Positions 1-10,887 of a stretch of 64,000 bases of DNA are shown piece by piece. Made by a program: the position numbers and the translations under genes. Positions within the stretch are counted from its first letter, which is position 1. Every line of letters starts with the position of its first letter. Below the pieces are notes generated by a model. The model did no database searches and was not told where the DNA came from. It saw nothing but the letters and a program-made list of their open reading frames with translations. The stretch spans positions 84,702,477 to 84,766,476 of the forward strand of contig CM071928.1 in NCBI GenBank assembly GCA_016081115.2, in the 5' to 3' direction. The stretch is from Rehmannia glutinosa. Taxonomy: Eukaryota; Streptophyta; Magnoliopsida; Lamiales; Orobanchaceae.

Positions 1-160
1 AAAAACACATGACAATGTCATTCAAAAATCCTTCAGAAATAAATGTCGATCATTTAGATTGCGATTTTAAGTTATTTTTGTTGTTTCTTTTATGAGTACT
101 TTTTTTTTTCTTATCAAAGGTTTTTTCCATTGGGTTTTACTTTGATATGTTCTAATGAGA

Positions 161-463
161 CCCGATTTTAAGCATGTGCAAACTGTTGAGAAGATAGCTA
201 TGATATAAGATCGAATCAAGATAGATCAAGATAGACAAAGCCATATGCTTATATACGAAGAAAACATATACAATTTGATGAAGGGAAAAATTATTTGTGA
301 AAGTAGCTCATATCAAAGGTGTTATTCGATTTGGCGATAAGATAAAGTTGAAACCGAGATATATCGGATTATTTGAAATCCTTGCACGAGTCGGAGATTT
401 AGCTTATCAGCTAGCATTACCACAAACTCTATCAAGTATGCACAATTTTTTTCATGTCTCTAT
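161..463 (+). pseudogene. Ty3/gypsy pol relic, integrase C-terminal part (left half)
   Basis: Translation across several frames gives the tail of a plant Ty3/gypsy polyprotein: VEKIAMI, a stop, DRIKIDQDRQ, and further on KPRYIGLFEILARVGDLAYQ followed by LALPQ, ending HNFFHVS. This is the integrase C-terminal region that plant chromoviruses share. Frameshifts and stops show it is long dead. It breaks off at 463 where the copia element begins, and the reading resumes at 8681 with MLRKYVHDPSH, so the two pieces were once contiguous. The family assignment is firm; the gypsy lineage is not determined. Confidence 0.85.
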
Positions 464-1570
464 TGTTAGATAAATATTTTTATCCAGATTTTGATGATTT
501 TGTTTAAATGAGTTTTTATACCAAAACAATATTTTTAAATGTTGTCTACATACTCCCAAATGATTTAAAATATTTTTACTAATTTTTGGAGTATTTTTTG
601 AAGTTTATTTTTAACAAAAAATCGGACAACATTTCGAGTTGGAGGTAGACCGATCGAGCAAACAGTCGACCGGTGTCTGAAAGAATGAAAACTGAAATAG
701 AACGCACTGACTTGAAAAAATGGAGGAGGGCGACTGGTCCAGGGAACTCCTCCTCGCCTGGTACCTGGATCGCACTAACTCTTTACAACATTAAAAAATT
801 TCTATAGGGCAACCGGTCGCCCTGTGTAATGTTTTGACAACAAAATTTCTACCGTTGAAATCCTTATCAGCAAGATTTTCTTTTCAATTTTGTACATATT
901 TCTACATCTTATGATCTTCTTTTTGTAGACAAAAGTGAAGATGCAGGAGCCTATGTTGGAGATTCAATCTTGAAGACTCTCCTATAAATAGAGGATGATT
1001 TGAAGACACAAATACAACAACACACAAGCATACAATACAACAAGAAATCTGCAAAATTCTCAAAGCTTTCATTTTTACATTCTTGTTGTAATAGCCTAAG
1101 TCTTTCACTTGCACAATCTTGAGGTTTAGGCTTTTTATTCTTGATTACACTTGCACTTAAAGTTTGTATACTTCATTATTGGGTTGTAATCTTGAATTCT
1201 TGTCAATCATCCAAAACAAGATATCCTTGTTAGTATTCTTGTGGTAAGAACACACTTGGGTGATCTTAGGTGTTGAAGAGTGTGGTACTCTTTATAGGTG
1301 AAGGAAGATTGTGGCAATCCCCTTGAAGGTGGTGTTGTAACAATTGTGGTAATTGTTAATAAAACTTTTTTCTTTTTGAAATCCACACGGATATAGGGGT
1401 GGTAGATGATTAGCCCCTAGGTAGGTTGAACCTCTTTAAATCAAGCGTGTTGTTTATTTTCCCACACTTTTATTCTTGTCTTTGATTGATCATTCGAAAA
1501 AGAGGGCTAATTGCGAAAAATCGGCATAATCTATTCACCCTCTAGATTATCGTAGTCATTTGGACTAACA
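464..1570 (+). repeat. 5' LTR of the copia element
   Basis: About 1.1 kb, TGTTAG to CTAACA, clearly matching 7482-8680 along its length with scattered substitutions and indels. A TATA box (TATAAATA, 983-990) sits where the U3/R boundary is expected. CG-containing near-palindromes with ACCGGT or related cores occur around 650-677, 728-744 and 807-824. Confidence 0.93.
983..990 (+). promoter_or_regulatory. TATA box of the copia 5' LTR
   Basis: TATAAATA preceded by CTCC, with the same box in the same context at 8053-8060 in the 3' LTR. Expected position for the element's promoter. Confidence 0.7.
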
Positions 1571-1572
1571 AG

Positions 1573-1584
1573 TGGTATCATAGC
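1573..1584 (+). other. Primer-binding site (initiator tRNA-Met type)
   Basis: TGGTATCATAGC starts two bases after the LTR end. The usual plant copia site complementary to initiator tRNA-Met is TGGTATCAGAGC, so one position differs. Confidence 0.8.
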
Positions 1585-1635
1585 CGAACTCTTTGGCAAG
1601 CTCATTTTCACACCGCGAGTGAAGAGGAAATATCC

Positions 1636-2667
1636 ATGGCTACGAACGAAAGCTACCTCACCACCGCACCTACACCAACAAGCCATCGTTTTTGACGCCA
1701 ACAACTACGCCTTTTGGAAAGACCGAATGGAGTGCTTTCTTCAAGGGTGCGGATTCGATATATGGAATGTGGTTATTGAAGGCATAGCTCAACCAACGAA
1801 GAAATTGGAGGACGGCTCCTTAGCCCCCAAAAGTTTCAAAGAATTCGATGATGCCGACAAAGAAGGCTTTCTCTCTTAATGATAAGGCCTTAAATATTTT
1901 ACATTGTTCACTCACCGCCACCGAGTATAATCGTATAAGAGGGATAAGGTCGGCTCATGATGTGTGGAAAAATTGGAAACCATCTATGAGGGTACTAAGA
2001 AAGTTAAGCAAGCAAGAAAAACCATGCTTGTTAAAGACTTTGAAAATTTTAATATGTATGATGGAGAAAACATATCAAAAATGGTGGAAAGGCTTGACAA
2101 CATTGTCAATCCTCTTATGGCACTTGGGAAAGTCATATCCAGAAGAAGATAAAGTGACCAAAGTCTTGAATGTTCTTCTCGGGTCATGGTCCGAGAAAGT
2201 AACGACTATCACGGAAGCACAAAATCTCGAAACACTCAAATTTGATGAGCTCGTGGGAAATCTCCCTCATTTATGAAGTCTATCTCAAGGAGAGGAAAAA
2301 TCCCCAACCATCCACCACCAAACCGGGTATGCAAAATCTTCCTAAAGGCTTAGCATCTTCTTCTAATATTTTATATTATGCTAGTGATGAAGATGACGAG
2401 GAAACGGCGGCTCTTGTTCGAAAATTTGCTAAGTTTGTTAATAAAAATAAAACAAGAAAGGCAAGAGACAATTCATGTTTCAAATGCGGGAAATCTGGGC
2501 ATTACATAGCCGATTGCCCAAAAATTACGGAAGAAGAACAAAAGAAGAAAAATCATTTCCTTAAAAAGAAGGCTCTGAATGCGGATGTCAAGACTTGGGA
2601 TGAACTTCTTGCCACAACCGATGAAGAAGGAGAACCCGAACATGGTCTTATGGCCATAGGAGCTTAA
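1636..2667 (+). pseudogene. Copia gag (broken)
   Basis: The likely start is the ATG at 1636 (MATNESYL), 52 bases after the primer-binding site. That frame closes quickly and the homologous reading continues in other frames: NNYAFWKDRMECFLQ near 1700, a helical capsid-type stretch to about 2270, and a CCHC zinc knuckle CFKCGKSGHYIADC near 2480-2520. The last open stretch ends at 2667. At least three frame changes are needed, so no single Gag can be made. A second knuckle-like CFYCGEVGHYFSHC lies near 3105-3150. Confidence 0.85.
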
Positions 2668-2821
2668 AATAACGAGGTATTCTCTAATGCTTCATCTTCT
2701 TCCTTTGTTGATGAATTGCAATGTGATTTTGATGAGTTGCAAAATGAGTTTTAAAATTTGATTATTAAATACAAGACTTTAAAAAAAGGAGCATAAATAG
2801 CTTAATATTGAAAATGATAAA

Positions 2822-5800
2822 TTGTTTACTTCTTATGAATCTCTTGATAAAGCTCATGCTATTACTCTTACTAAAGTCCGTACTCTTGAAACCGAAAAAC
2901 AAAAGCTCACAAATGATATTGAAAATTTGAAAAAAGATGTGCATCGTTTTAACTTAAGTACGAATAAAGTTACAAAAATTTTAGATGCACAAAGACGTGA
3001 GCATTCTAAATTAGGACTTGGCTATAAACCTTTTCAACCTTTTTCAAAGAAAAATGACCAAAGTCCGACTTTTTGTACGTCTTAATAGTGCCCACAATCT
3101 TATTTGTTTTTATTGTGGTGAAGTTGGTCACTATTTTAGTCATTGTAAATTTAAAAACAACTTTAACTATTTTTGCGGACTCCAAAGGTCTCAAGGCTAA
3201 CACCCATGGACCCCAAAACTATAGGGTACCTAAAAATAATTCATTTGTAGGTAATAGGGGCTATAACAACCATGGAGGATTCAAAATGGCTCGTGGACAG
3301 CGGGTGTTCACGCCATATGACCGGAAGGAGAGAACTTTTTACCAATATCAAGCTCCAAGAAGAGGGTATGGTCATGTTCGGCAATGACAAAGGAAAAATC
3401 ATTGGTAATGGAGACATTGATAACTCTTCTTTCTCTCTTAGTAATGTTTTCTTAGTAGATGGGCTACAGTTTAATTTGATAAGTGTAAGCCAACTTTGTG
3501 ATTCTAATCATGATGTTTTTTTTAATAAAGAAAAATGTCTTGTTCTTAAAAATGGTAAAACTATTTGTGAAGCTAGTAGAAAAGGCAACCTTTATAAAAT
3601 TTGCACAAGTGACTTGGTTAGTCAAAATGTTTCTTGTCTTGTCGCCAATAATGATTTAACTAGCTTATGGCATAGGCGACTTGGACATGTTGGATACAAA
3701 AATTTGAAAGAGATTAGCAAAAATCAACATGTCAAAGGACTACCCAAGTTAAATTTTGAAAACCTTGGCTTATGTGACACTTGTCAAAAGAACAAATTAG
3801 TTAAAAGTAGTTTTAAGCCCAAAAATGAAATTTCCACAACCAAGCCTCTACAACTTCTTCATTTAGATTTGTATGGGGATATTGGCACGGCAAGTCTAAG
3901 TGGAAAACATTACATTTTTGTTATAGTCGATGATTTTTCTAGATATACTTGGGCTCTATTTCTTGCAAATAAAAACGATGCCGTTAATAAATTTATTAAG
4001 CTGTGTAGACTTATTGAGAATGAAAAGGAAGATACTACTAAGTCTATTCGAAGTGATCGAGGTAGAGAATTTGATGGAGAATTTAGAGTATTTTGTGAAA
4101 CCAAGGGATATGGTCATAATTTTTCGGCTCCAAAGACACCTCAACAAAATAGAGTAGCCGAAAGAAAGAATCGGACACTTTAAGAAATGAGTCGGTCCAT
4201 GCTCAATGAATTCTCACTTCCAAAATATTTTTGGGCTGAAGCCGTAAGTACTGCTTTCTATGTCATTAATCGAGTTTATATTCGTCCTAAAATGAATAAA
4301 ACTCCATATGAGCTTTGGAAAGGAAGAGCTCCAAATATTAGTTACTTCAAAATATTTGGATGTAAGTGCTTTATTTTGAATACTAAAGATCAATTGGACA
4401 AACTTGATCCCAAGGCCGATGAAGGAATATTTATGGGGTATTCAACCAAGAGCAAAGCATATTGGGTTTACAATAATACTAGTATAGTTGTTGAAGAATC
4501 CATCCATGTCAAATTCATTGAAGCTTCGGGTGTTGAAATGATACCCAATAATGAAAGTGATGAAGAGGATATTGTTGAACCCATTGCTCAAAATGATCAA
4601 CCTTCTACCTCAAATGATCAACCATCCACTTCAAATGTTCCTCAAGAAGATAGAGGTGATACTTCAGATCTTCCCGTAGCTTTGAAATTTAAGGGAGATC
4701 ACCCAAAAGATCTCATTATTGGTGATCCCCTTGACAAAGTAATGACTCGAGAAAAATTTGCCGAGAAAGCTCTTATATCTCAAAAAGAGCCTAAAAATGC
4801 TAAGGAAACTATTGAAGATGAGGATTGGTTTTTAGAAATGCAAGAGGAGTTGAATCAATTTGAAAGAAATGATGTTTGGGAATTGGTACATTGTCCTCCA
4901 TCTCAAACAATTATTGGTACAAAATGGGTATTTCGAAACAAGCTCGATGAACAAGGCAATATTGTTCGAAACAAAGCAAGGTTAGTAGCTCAAGGTTATT
5001 ATCAAGAAGAAGGTATTGATTATGATGAACTTTTGCAGCCAGAAGACGTTTAGAAGCTATTCGTATTTTACTTGCCTACTCTTGTTTTAAAATTTTAAGA
5101 TTTATCAAATCGATGTTAAATCCTCTTTTCTAAATGGTGTTATTCAAGAAGAAGTCTATGTAAAATAACCTCCTGGGGTTTGAAAATTTTTCTAGGCCAA
5201 ATGATGTTTATAAACTTAAGAAGGCCTTGTATGGTTTAAAACAAGCACCCCCATACATGGTATGATGACTTAGCTCTTTTCTTTTGCAAAATGGTTTTTC
5301 AAGAGGTAAAGTTGATACTACTCTCTTTATTTTTGAAAAAGGGCAAGATTGCTTATTAGTGAAAATTATGTTGATGATATTATATTTGGTGCTACTAATG
5401 AATTTTTGTGCAAGAAATTTTCTAAGCTTATGCAAGGTGAATTCGAAATGAGCATAATGGGGAGCTCAACTTCTTTCTTGGACTTCAAATTGAGCAATGC
5501 CAAGAAGAAATTTATATTTCACAATCAAAATATACAAAAGAGCTTTTGAAGAAGTTCGACATAGAAGAAGGAAAGAACCGTCTCTACCCCAATGGCAACA
5601 AACATCAAGATTGACAAAGATGAAAAAGGCAAGTCGGTTGATGAATCTAAATATCGAGGTATGATTGGTAGTTTACTTTATTTAACCGCAAGTAGACCGG
5701 ATATTCTTCATGTCGTATGCCTATGTGCTCGATTTTCAAAGCAATCCCAAAGAATCTCATATGAGTGTCGTTAAAAGGATTTTTCGATATTTGAAAGACA

Positions 5801-6307
5801 CTATTCAATATGGTTTATTTTATCCAAAGAATGAAAATTTTTCTCTTAAAGGATATAGTGATTCGGACTATGCGGATAATATTGATGATCGTAAAAGTAT
5901 TTCCGGATCATGTCAATTTTGAGCGATTGCCTAGTTTTTGGTTTTCAAAGAAACAAAATTGCGTTTCACTTTCAACGACGGCCGAATATATTTCATGGCC
6001 TTTTTGTTGTACTCAATTGCTTTCGGATTAAACAAACTTTAGCGGATTTTAAATACTCTTTTGAAAATGTTCCTATCTTTTGTGATAATATATCCGCTAT
6101 AAATATTGCTCAAACCCGATTCATCATAACCGTACTAAACATATTGAGATTCGACATCATTTTCTAAGGGATTGTGTTTCAAAACGAAAAATTGAGATAT
6201 CTTTTGTTCCATCTCAAGATCAATTAGCAGATATTTTTACAAAATCGCTATCTTCCGAGACTTTTGCTTCAATACGAGCTCGGTTAGGCATAATGCATAT
6301 TGAATAA
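2822..6307 (+). pseudogene. Copia pol: protease, integrase, RT, RNase H (broken)
   Basis: Domains follow copia order. The aspartic protease motif WLVDSGCSRHMTG is near 3280-3325. The GAG-pre-integrase LWHRRLGHVGYKNL is near 3665, and the integrase zinc-binding and catalytic core runs about 3700-4180, including LDLYGD, VDDFSRYTW and SDRGREF. A stop at 4181-4183 splits the integrase. RT begins near 4830 (WFLEMQEELNQF, then GTKWVFRNKLDE), is frameshifted after 5050, and shows the YVDD catalytic motif near 5367. RNase H spans about 5830-6300 and the reading ends with the stop at 6305-6307. It is degenerate throughout the RT. Confidence 0.88.
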
Positions 6308-7481
6308 GGTCTATGTTTGTATTTTGCATGTTTTTAAAACTTAGGGGTGAAAAATCGGATTTTTGGTGTAAAATTCGGACGTAAAACAGAATCGGTGTTC
6401 GGTGGCCGTCGACCAGTCACGAGGGACCGGTCGCCTACACATCTTCAAGAATTAAAACGTTTTTGTCCTTCATTTCATCATTTTGGCTATTTTCTTCCAA
6501 AATCGAACCCCCTTCGCATTTTTCACTCAAAATTACTCAAAATGATTTTCTTCTTATAAAATCTATATTTTTGAGTTTATGTAACTTATATTTCATCATT
6601 TATATCCAATCTCTCCGATTAATTGGTAAGAATTTCTCCTTTTATCTCAATTGGGTTGAACCCTTGAGAATGTGTTTATGTCTTAACATTTTGATAAAAT
6701 TTGTATATTGTTGTGATGTATATGATGATTGTTGATGGATGAATGTTGTATTATTACATTTGGTGATGAATTTTTTGGCTTAAATGAAATACAAAGGCTA
6801 TAACATCTCTTGTTTTATTCGGCCGCACGGCAAGTGTTCGACAAAATATTTCTAAGAAAAATTCATCACCTACATGATTCTCTTGATTTGAAAAGTCTTA
6901 TAAGTTTATAGAGATCATGTTTTATCAATCAAATGAGCTTTTGCAAATCAAATGAGCAATTTTTCTCTATTTATTTGGAATTTAAGCTTAAATGTTCAAA
7001 ATGCTCGATAAATCGATTAAATTGCGCACTTTGATATAATTGTATGATGTTTTTATCGTGCTAACATTCTTTTTGATGATTCCAAAGGGCGAGAAACATG
7101 AAAAACGCTCATATGCTCAAAGAAGCAAAAATAATCTAGGCTCTTAAAAGCAAAAGTTGTGAATAATACTTAGTCCATGTGATGTATTATGAACCTTTAT
7201 GCTTGACTAATGATATCTTTGTGACAGGGGGAGCTTTTAAACTCATGAAATTCAAGCTTTTTGCTTGTAGTTGTTTGCTTCTACTTATTTTTGTTATGCA
7301 TGTTGATAGGGGGAGCTTGTGCAAAAATGATTTTGAAAAATCTTTGCTCCTATCCTTGTGGGTTTTACTTATGGTAAATCTTGCTTGTAATGAATTGATG
7401 TTTTTAGATGAAAAATTTGTTTCGTTTTAAAATCGACTTCCTAAAATTGTTTTGGTTTGTAATCATCAAAAAGGGGGAGTT
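6308..7481 (+). other. 3' internal non-coding region with repeated polypurine tracts
   Basis: No ORF worth calling. Three GGGGGAG purine tracts occur at about 7227-7233, 7308-7314 and 7472-7479; the last abuts the 3' LTR and is the expected plus-strand primer. Around 6405-6435 a CG-rich stretch (GTCGACCAGTCACG, then GACCGGTCGCC) repeats the motif found in the LTRs. Multiple polypurine tracts in this region are a known Sirevirus trait. Confidence 0.7.
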
Positions 7482-8680
7482 TGTTAGATAAATGTTTTTA
7501 TCAAGATTTTGATGATTTTGTTTAAATGAGTTTTTATACCAAAACAATATTTTTAAATGTTGTCTACATACTCCCAATTGATTTAAAATATTTTTACTAA
7601 TTTTTGGAGTATTTTTTGAAGTTTATTTTTGACAAAAATCGGACAACATTTCGGTTGGAGGTCGATGGTCGAGCAAACAATCGGCGTGTCGAAAGAATGA
7701 AAATCAAATGTAACGCATCGACTTGAAAAAAATGGAGGAGGGCGATCTGGTCAGGGGAAGGGCGACGGTCGGACCCTAGGGCGACAGTGATCGGACCCCA
7801 CCGTGACCGGTCGCATCCTCCCGCCTTTGGTACTGGATCGCACTAATTCTCCAACGTTCAAAAATTTATATAGGGTAACCGGTCGCCTGTGTAATGTTTT
7901 GATAGCAAAATTTCTACCGTTGAAATCCTTATCAGCAAGATTTGCTTTTCAGTTTTGTACAATATTTCTACATCTTGTGAACTTATTTTTGTAGACAAAA
8001 GTGAAGATGGAGGGAGGGGCCGATGTTGGAGATCCAATCTTGAAAACTCTCCTATAAATAGAGGATGATTTGAAGACACAAATACAATAACACACAAGCA
8101 TACAAGACAAAACAAGAAATTTGCAAAATTCTCAAAGCTTTCATTTTTACATTCTTGTTGTAATAGCTAAGTCTTTTACTTGCACAATCTTGAGGTCAGG
8201 CTTTTTATTCTTGATTACACTTGCACTCAAAGTTTGTATACTTCATTATTGAGTTGTAATCTTGAATTCTTGTCAATTATCCAAAACAAGATATCCTTGT
8301 TAGTGTTCTTGTGGTAAGAACATACTTGGGAGATCTTAGGTGTTGAAGAGTGTGGTACTCTTCATAGGTGAAGAAAAGCTGTGGTAATCTCCTTGAAGGT
8401 GTTGTAAGAAGATTGTGGTAATCTTCAAAGGTGGTATTTTAACAATTGTGGTAATTGTTAATAAAACTTTTTTTATTTTTGAAATCCACTTCGGATATAC
8501 CGGGGTGGTAGAGGATTAGGCCCTAGCTGGGTTGAACCTCTTTAAATCAAGCGTGTTGTTTATTTTCCCGCACCTTCATTCTTGTCTTTGATTGATCATT
8601 CGAAAAAGATGGCTAATTGCGAAAAATCGACATAATCTATTCACCCCCCTCTAGATTATCGTGAGCCACTTGGACTAACA
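7482..8680 (+). repeat. 3' LTR of the copia element
   Basis: About 1.2 kb, TGTTAG to CTAACA, flanked on the right by the TSD TCTAT (8681-8685). It is longer than the 5' LTR mainly because of extra GGGCGAC/GGTCGGACC-type units at 7741-7820 and an extra GTGGTAATC-type unit near 8405. TATA box at 8053-8060. Confidence 0.93.
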
Positions 8681-8925
8681 TCTATGCTAAGAAAGTACGT
8701 TCACGATCCAAGTCACATCATGAATCATAAAGATCTAAAGATCAACAATGACTTAACTAATGAGGAGGCACCAGAAGTTGTTTTGGAACAGAAGATTCAC
8801 CATTTGAGAAATAAAGATATTGCTTTGATCAAAATACAGTGAAGACGTCATGACAGAAATGAAGCTACTTGGGAGCGTGAAGAGGAGATTCGTGTCAAGT
8901 ACCCAAATTTTTCAATTCCAGGTAA
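8681..8925 (+). pseudogene. Ty3/gypsy pol relic (right half)
   Basis: After the TSD the reading MLRKYVHDPSHIMNHKDL continues the gypsy polyprotein interrupted at 463, through IHHLRNKDIALIKIQ, a TGA where related proteins have Trp, then RRHDRNEATWEREEEIRVK. It ends near 8925 at FSIPG. This shows that the copia insertion split an existing gypsy element and was not simply beside it. Confidence 0.88.
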
Positions 8926-10508
8926 GATATATTGTTATTATTTGGTATGTTTTTAGTATATTGTCCTCAAAATAAGATCAAGTATGTTATGTTATTTACG
9001 TAATTATGTTATTTCTTTTTATGTTATGAAATGTGATAATTTTAATTAATTTAATAGAATGTCATTATGGTTGATTTTAAAAATTAGATTTATTCAGGTT
9101 GAAAGTATACATAAAAATAAATTTATTAAAGGGATTAAACAGATTGTGTCCAAGTTATGAAATATACAGGTCAGGTACAAGTTCACGATTTTGACACCAA
9201 TAATTAAAAAAGTTGACTTATTCTAACCCACAAACCCAATAACTCAGACCCAACCCAAATTGATACCTCTACCGAAGGGCCATCGGGCGATAAACCCATA
9301 GTAGGGAACATGTATGCAACATACATTAAGTAGGGTCCTAGGGTTGTTCCAAGAAAACACAAAGTAAATAGTAAGATAACTAAGATTACTTACAAATGAA
9401 TGAAAAATAACTATTTATACTCAAAACATCAGACCTCATGAGTTTTGCTTAGTAGACTAGCATCGTGGTTCATTTGAGCCTCATGGCTGATCTTTCTGCT
9501 TAAATCAAGGAGCCTTCAACGGCGAATCGTGTGTGGAAATGTTGAATCTTTCATTTGTTGCATCAAGATTGTGCTTCTCCGCGGAGGCGCGGGTTCGGCC
9601 CCCCGATAGCAAGTAGGTGGTGAACGAGGATTTCTAACCGTGAAGCTATGACTGACCAAGCTGATCCATAGTTCTGTACTAAGCTTCGTCCTTGCGAAAC
9701 GAGTCAAGAAGGAAGGACTAGAAGCCCTTCAGAGGCACTCGAGGATACCATTCGGGCCCATCCATACTAGTGAGTTAGTTCTGTATCAGAACTGTACGAA
9801 AGAACTCGTTCAAAATCCATCTCCATACCAACTTTCCCTACCTCACCGCCGGCGGGTGCACAAGAACCGAATTCCTCAGATTTAGGTTGAAATAACCAGG
9901 CTGCAACAAAGTCAGTTTTAAGGAAAATGTAGCCCTCCTACATAAAGGCAACAATGTAACCTAAAGTCTTATTCTTGTAGAGTTTGACATCAATTTATTA
10001 CATCATCTGTAATTATAAGTTTCAAATACTGATTCACGTTTCTATTTTTTGTCGATTCAAATTAGATATATATAAGAAAATATAATAGGGATCCATCACA
10101 TAATTTGAATTTAGATCCAAAAATCGGGACTTGAGGTTTGAACTCAAATCCGTCCACCAACAATACTATTTGAAATTAATGTCTTACAAAACCAATCAGT
10201 GAGCAAACCGGTGTTGCTGCTTGTTCGTGATTTTTCTTTCGGACCGATTCAACTATCCATCCAATCGATTCAATATGGACGCCAACCACCCTTGCACCAT
10301 CCACAAATACTATTATACCATATTTCAAGCATGTCATCCCATCCATTTAAAGTGTATAATAATAAAACCTCAAGCAACTTTCATGGTCTATTTATCTAGC
10401 CATAGAATATTGTTATTTTAGATTCATGCAACTAAAATCACAAAAAGTCATGTACTCAAAAAAAAAAAAAAGAATCACAAAAGTCATAAGCATATGACAT
10501 TTTTACCA
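8926..10508. other. Intergenic, no gene; GC-richer block 9490-9900
   Basis: No coding region is supported. 8926-9480 is AT-rich and probably holds the remaining end of the gypsy element. 9490-9900 has a clearly different base composition (for example CCGCGGAGGCGCGGG near 9577 and CCGCCGGCGGG near 9846) and no recognisable protein. The small minus-strand ORF inside it looks like chance. Confidence 0.5.
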
Positions 10509-10784
10509 CCACAAAAACACCCCTGAGGTTTAGGCTAATTACAAAAAAAACCCAGAGATGTTTTAAAATTACAAAAGAAACCTTGAGGTTTGATTTCATC
10601 TTACTTTTTCTCCCTTCATAAACAACAAACATTTCAAAAAACCCATGATATTTTTACAAATATTACAATTAACCCATTAAATTTAAGGCATAATCAAACT
10701 TGAGGGGGCTTTTTGTAATTTTGAAACATCTTTGGGTTTTTCTGTAATTAGCCCAAACCTGAGGGAGTATTTTGTAATTATCCC
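10509..10784. mobile_element. MITE, foldback family A, copy 1
   Basis: The left arm reads CACCCCTGAGGTTTAGGC and CTAATTACAAAAAAAACCC. The right arm carries the reverse complement (GGGTTTTTCTGTAATTAGCC, ending TTTGTAATTATCCC). The two arms pair over about 120 bp around an AT-rich centre. The same unit recurs at 12015, 37370, 37544, 48272 and 63447. The left tip is degraded, so no TSD is visible here. Confidence 0.8.
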
Positions 10785-10887
10785 TATAATTTACCTAGGA
10801 AGTATTAAAGAGAAAAATTATAGCTTCCCATCATCTAAAAACTACATAGCTCACCAAGAGAGTTTGTATATAAAGGTAGTGTATTTA

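Larger units (their letters stand above)
464..8680 (+). mobile_element. Ty1/copia LTR retrotransposon, Sirevirus-like, complete but degenerate
   Basis: Two long direct repeats, each starting TGTTAG and ending CTAACA, bound an internal region in copia order: primer-binding site, gag with zinc knuckle, protease, integrase, reverse transcriptase, RNase H, then polypurine tracts. Perfect 5-bp TSDs TCTAT lie at 459-463 and 8681-8685. The long 3' untranslated internal region (about 1.2 kb) with three GGGGGAG purine tracts, plus the RT and integrase style, fit the SIRE/Maximus (Sirevirus) lineage; that lineage call is inference. Frameshifts and stops in gag and pol mean it cannot encode a working polyprotein. 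Confidence 0.93.

Noticed and set aside
5208..5435. Minus-strand ORF overlapping the copia RT
   Set aside because: It is antisense to the YVDD region and has no independent support.
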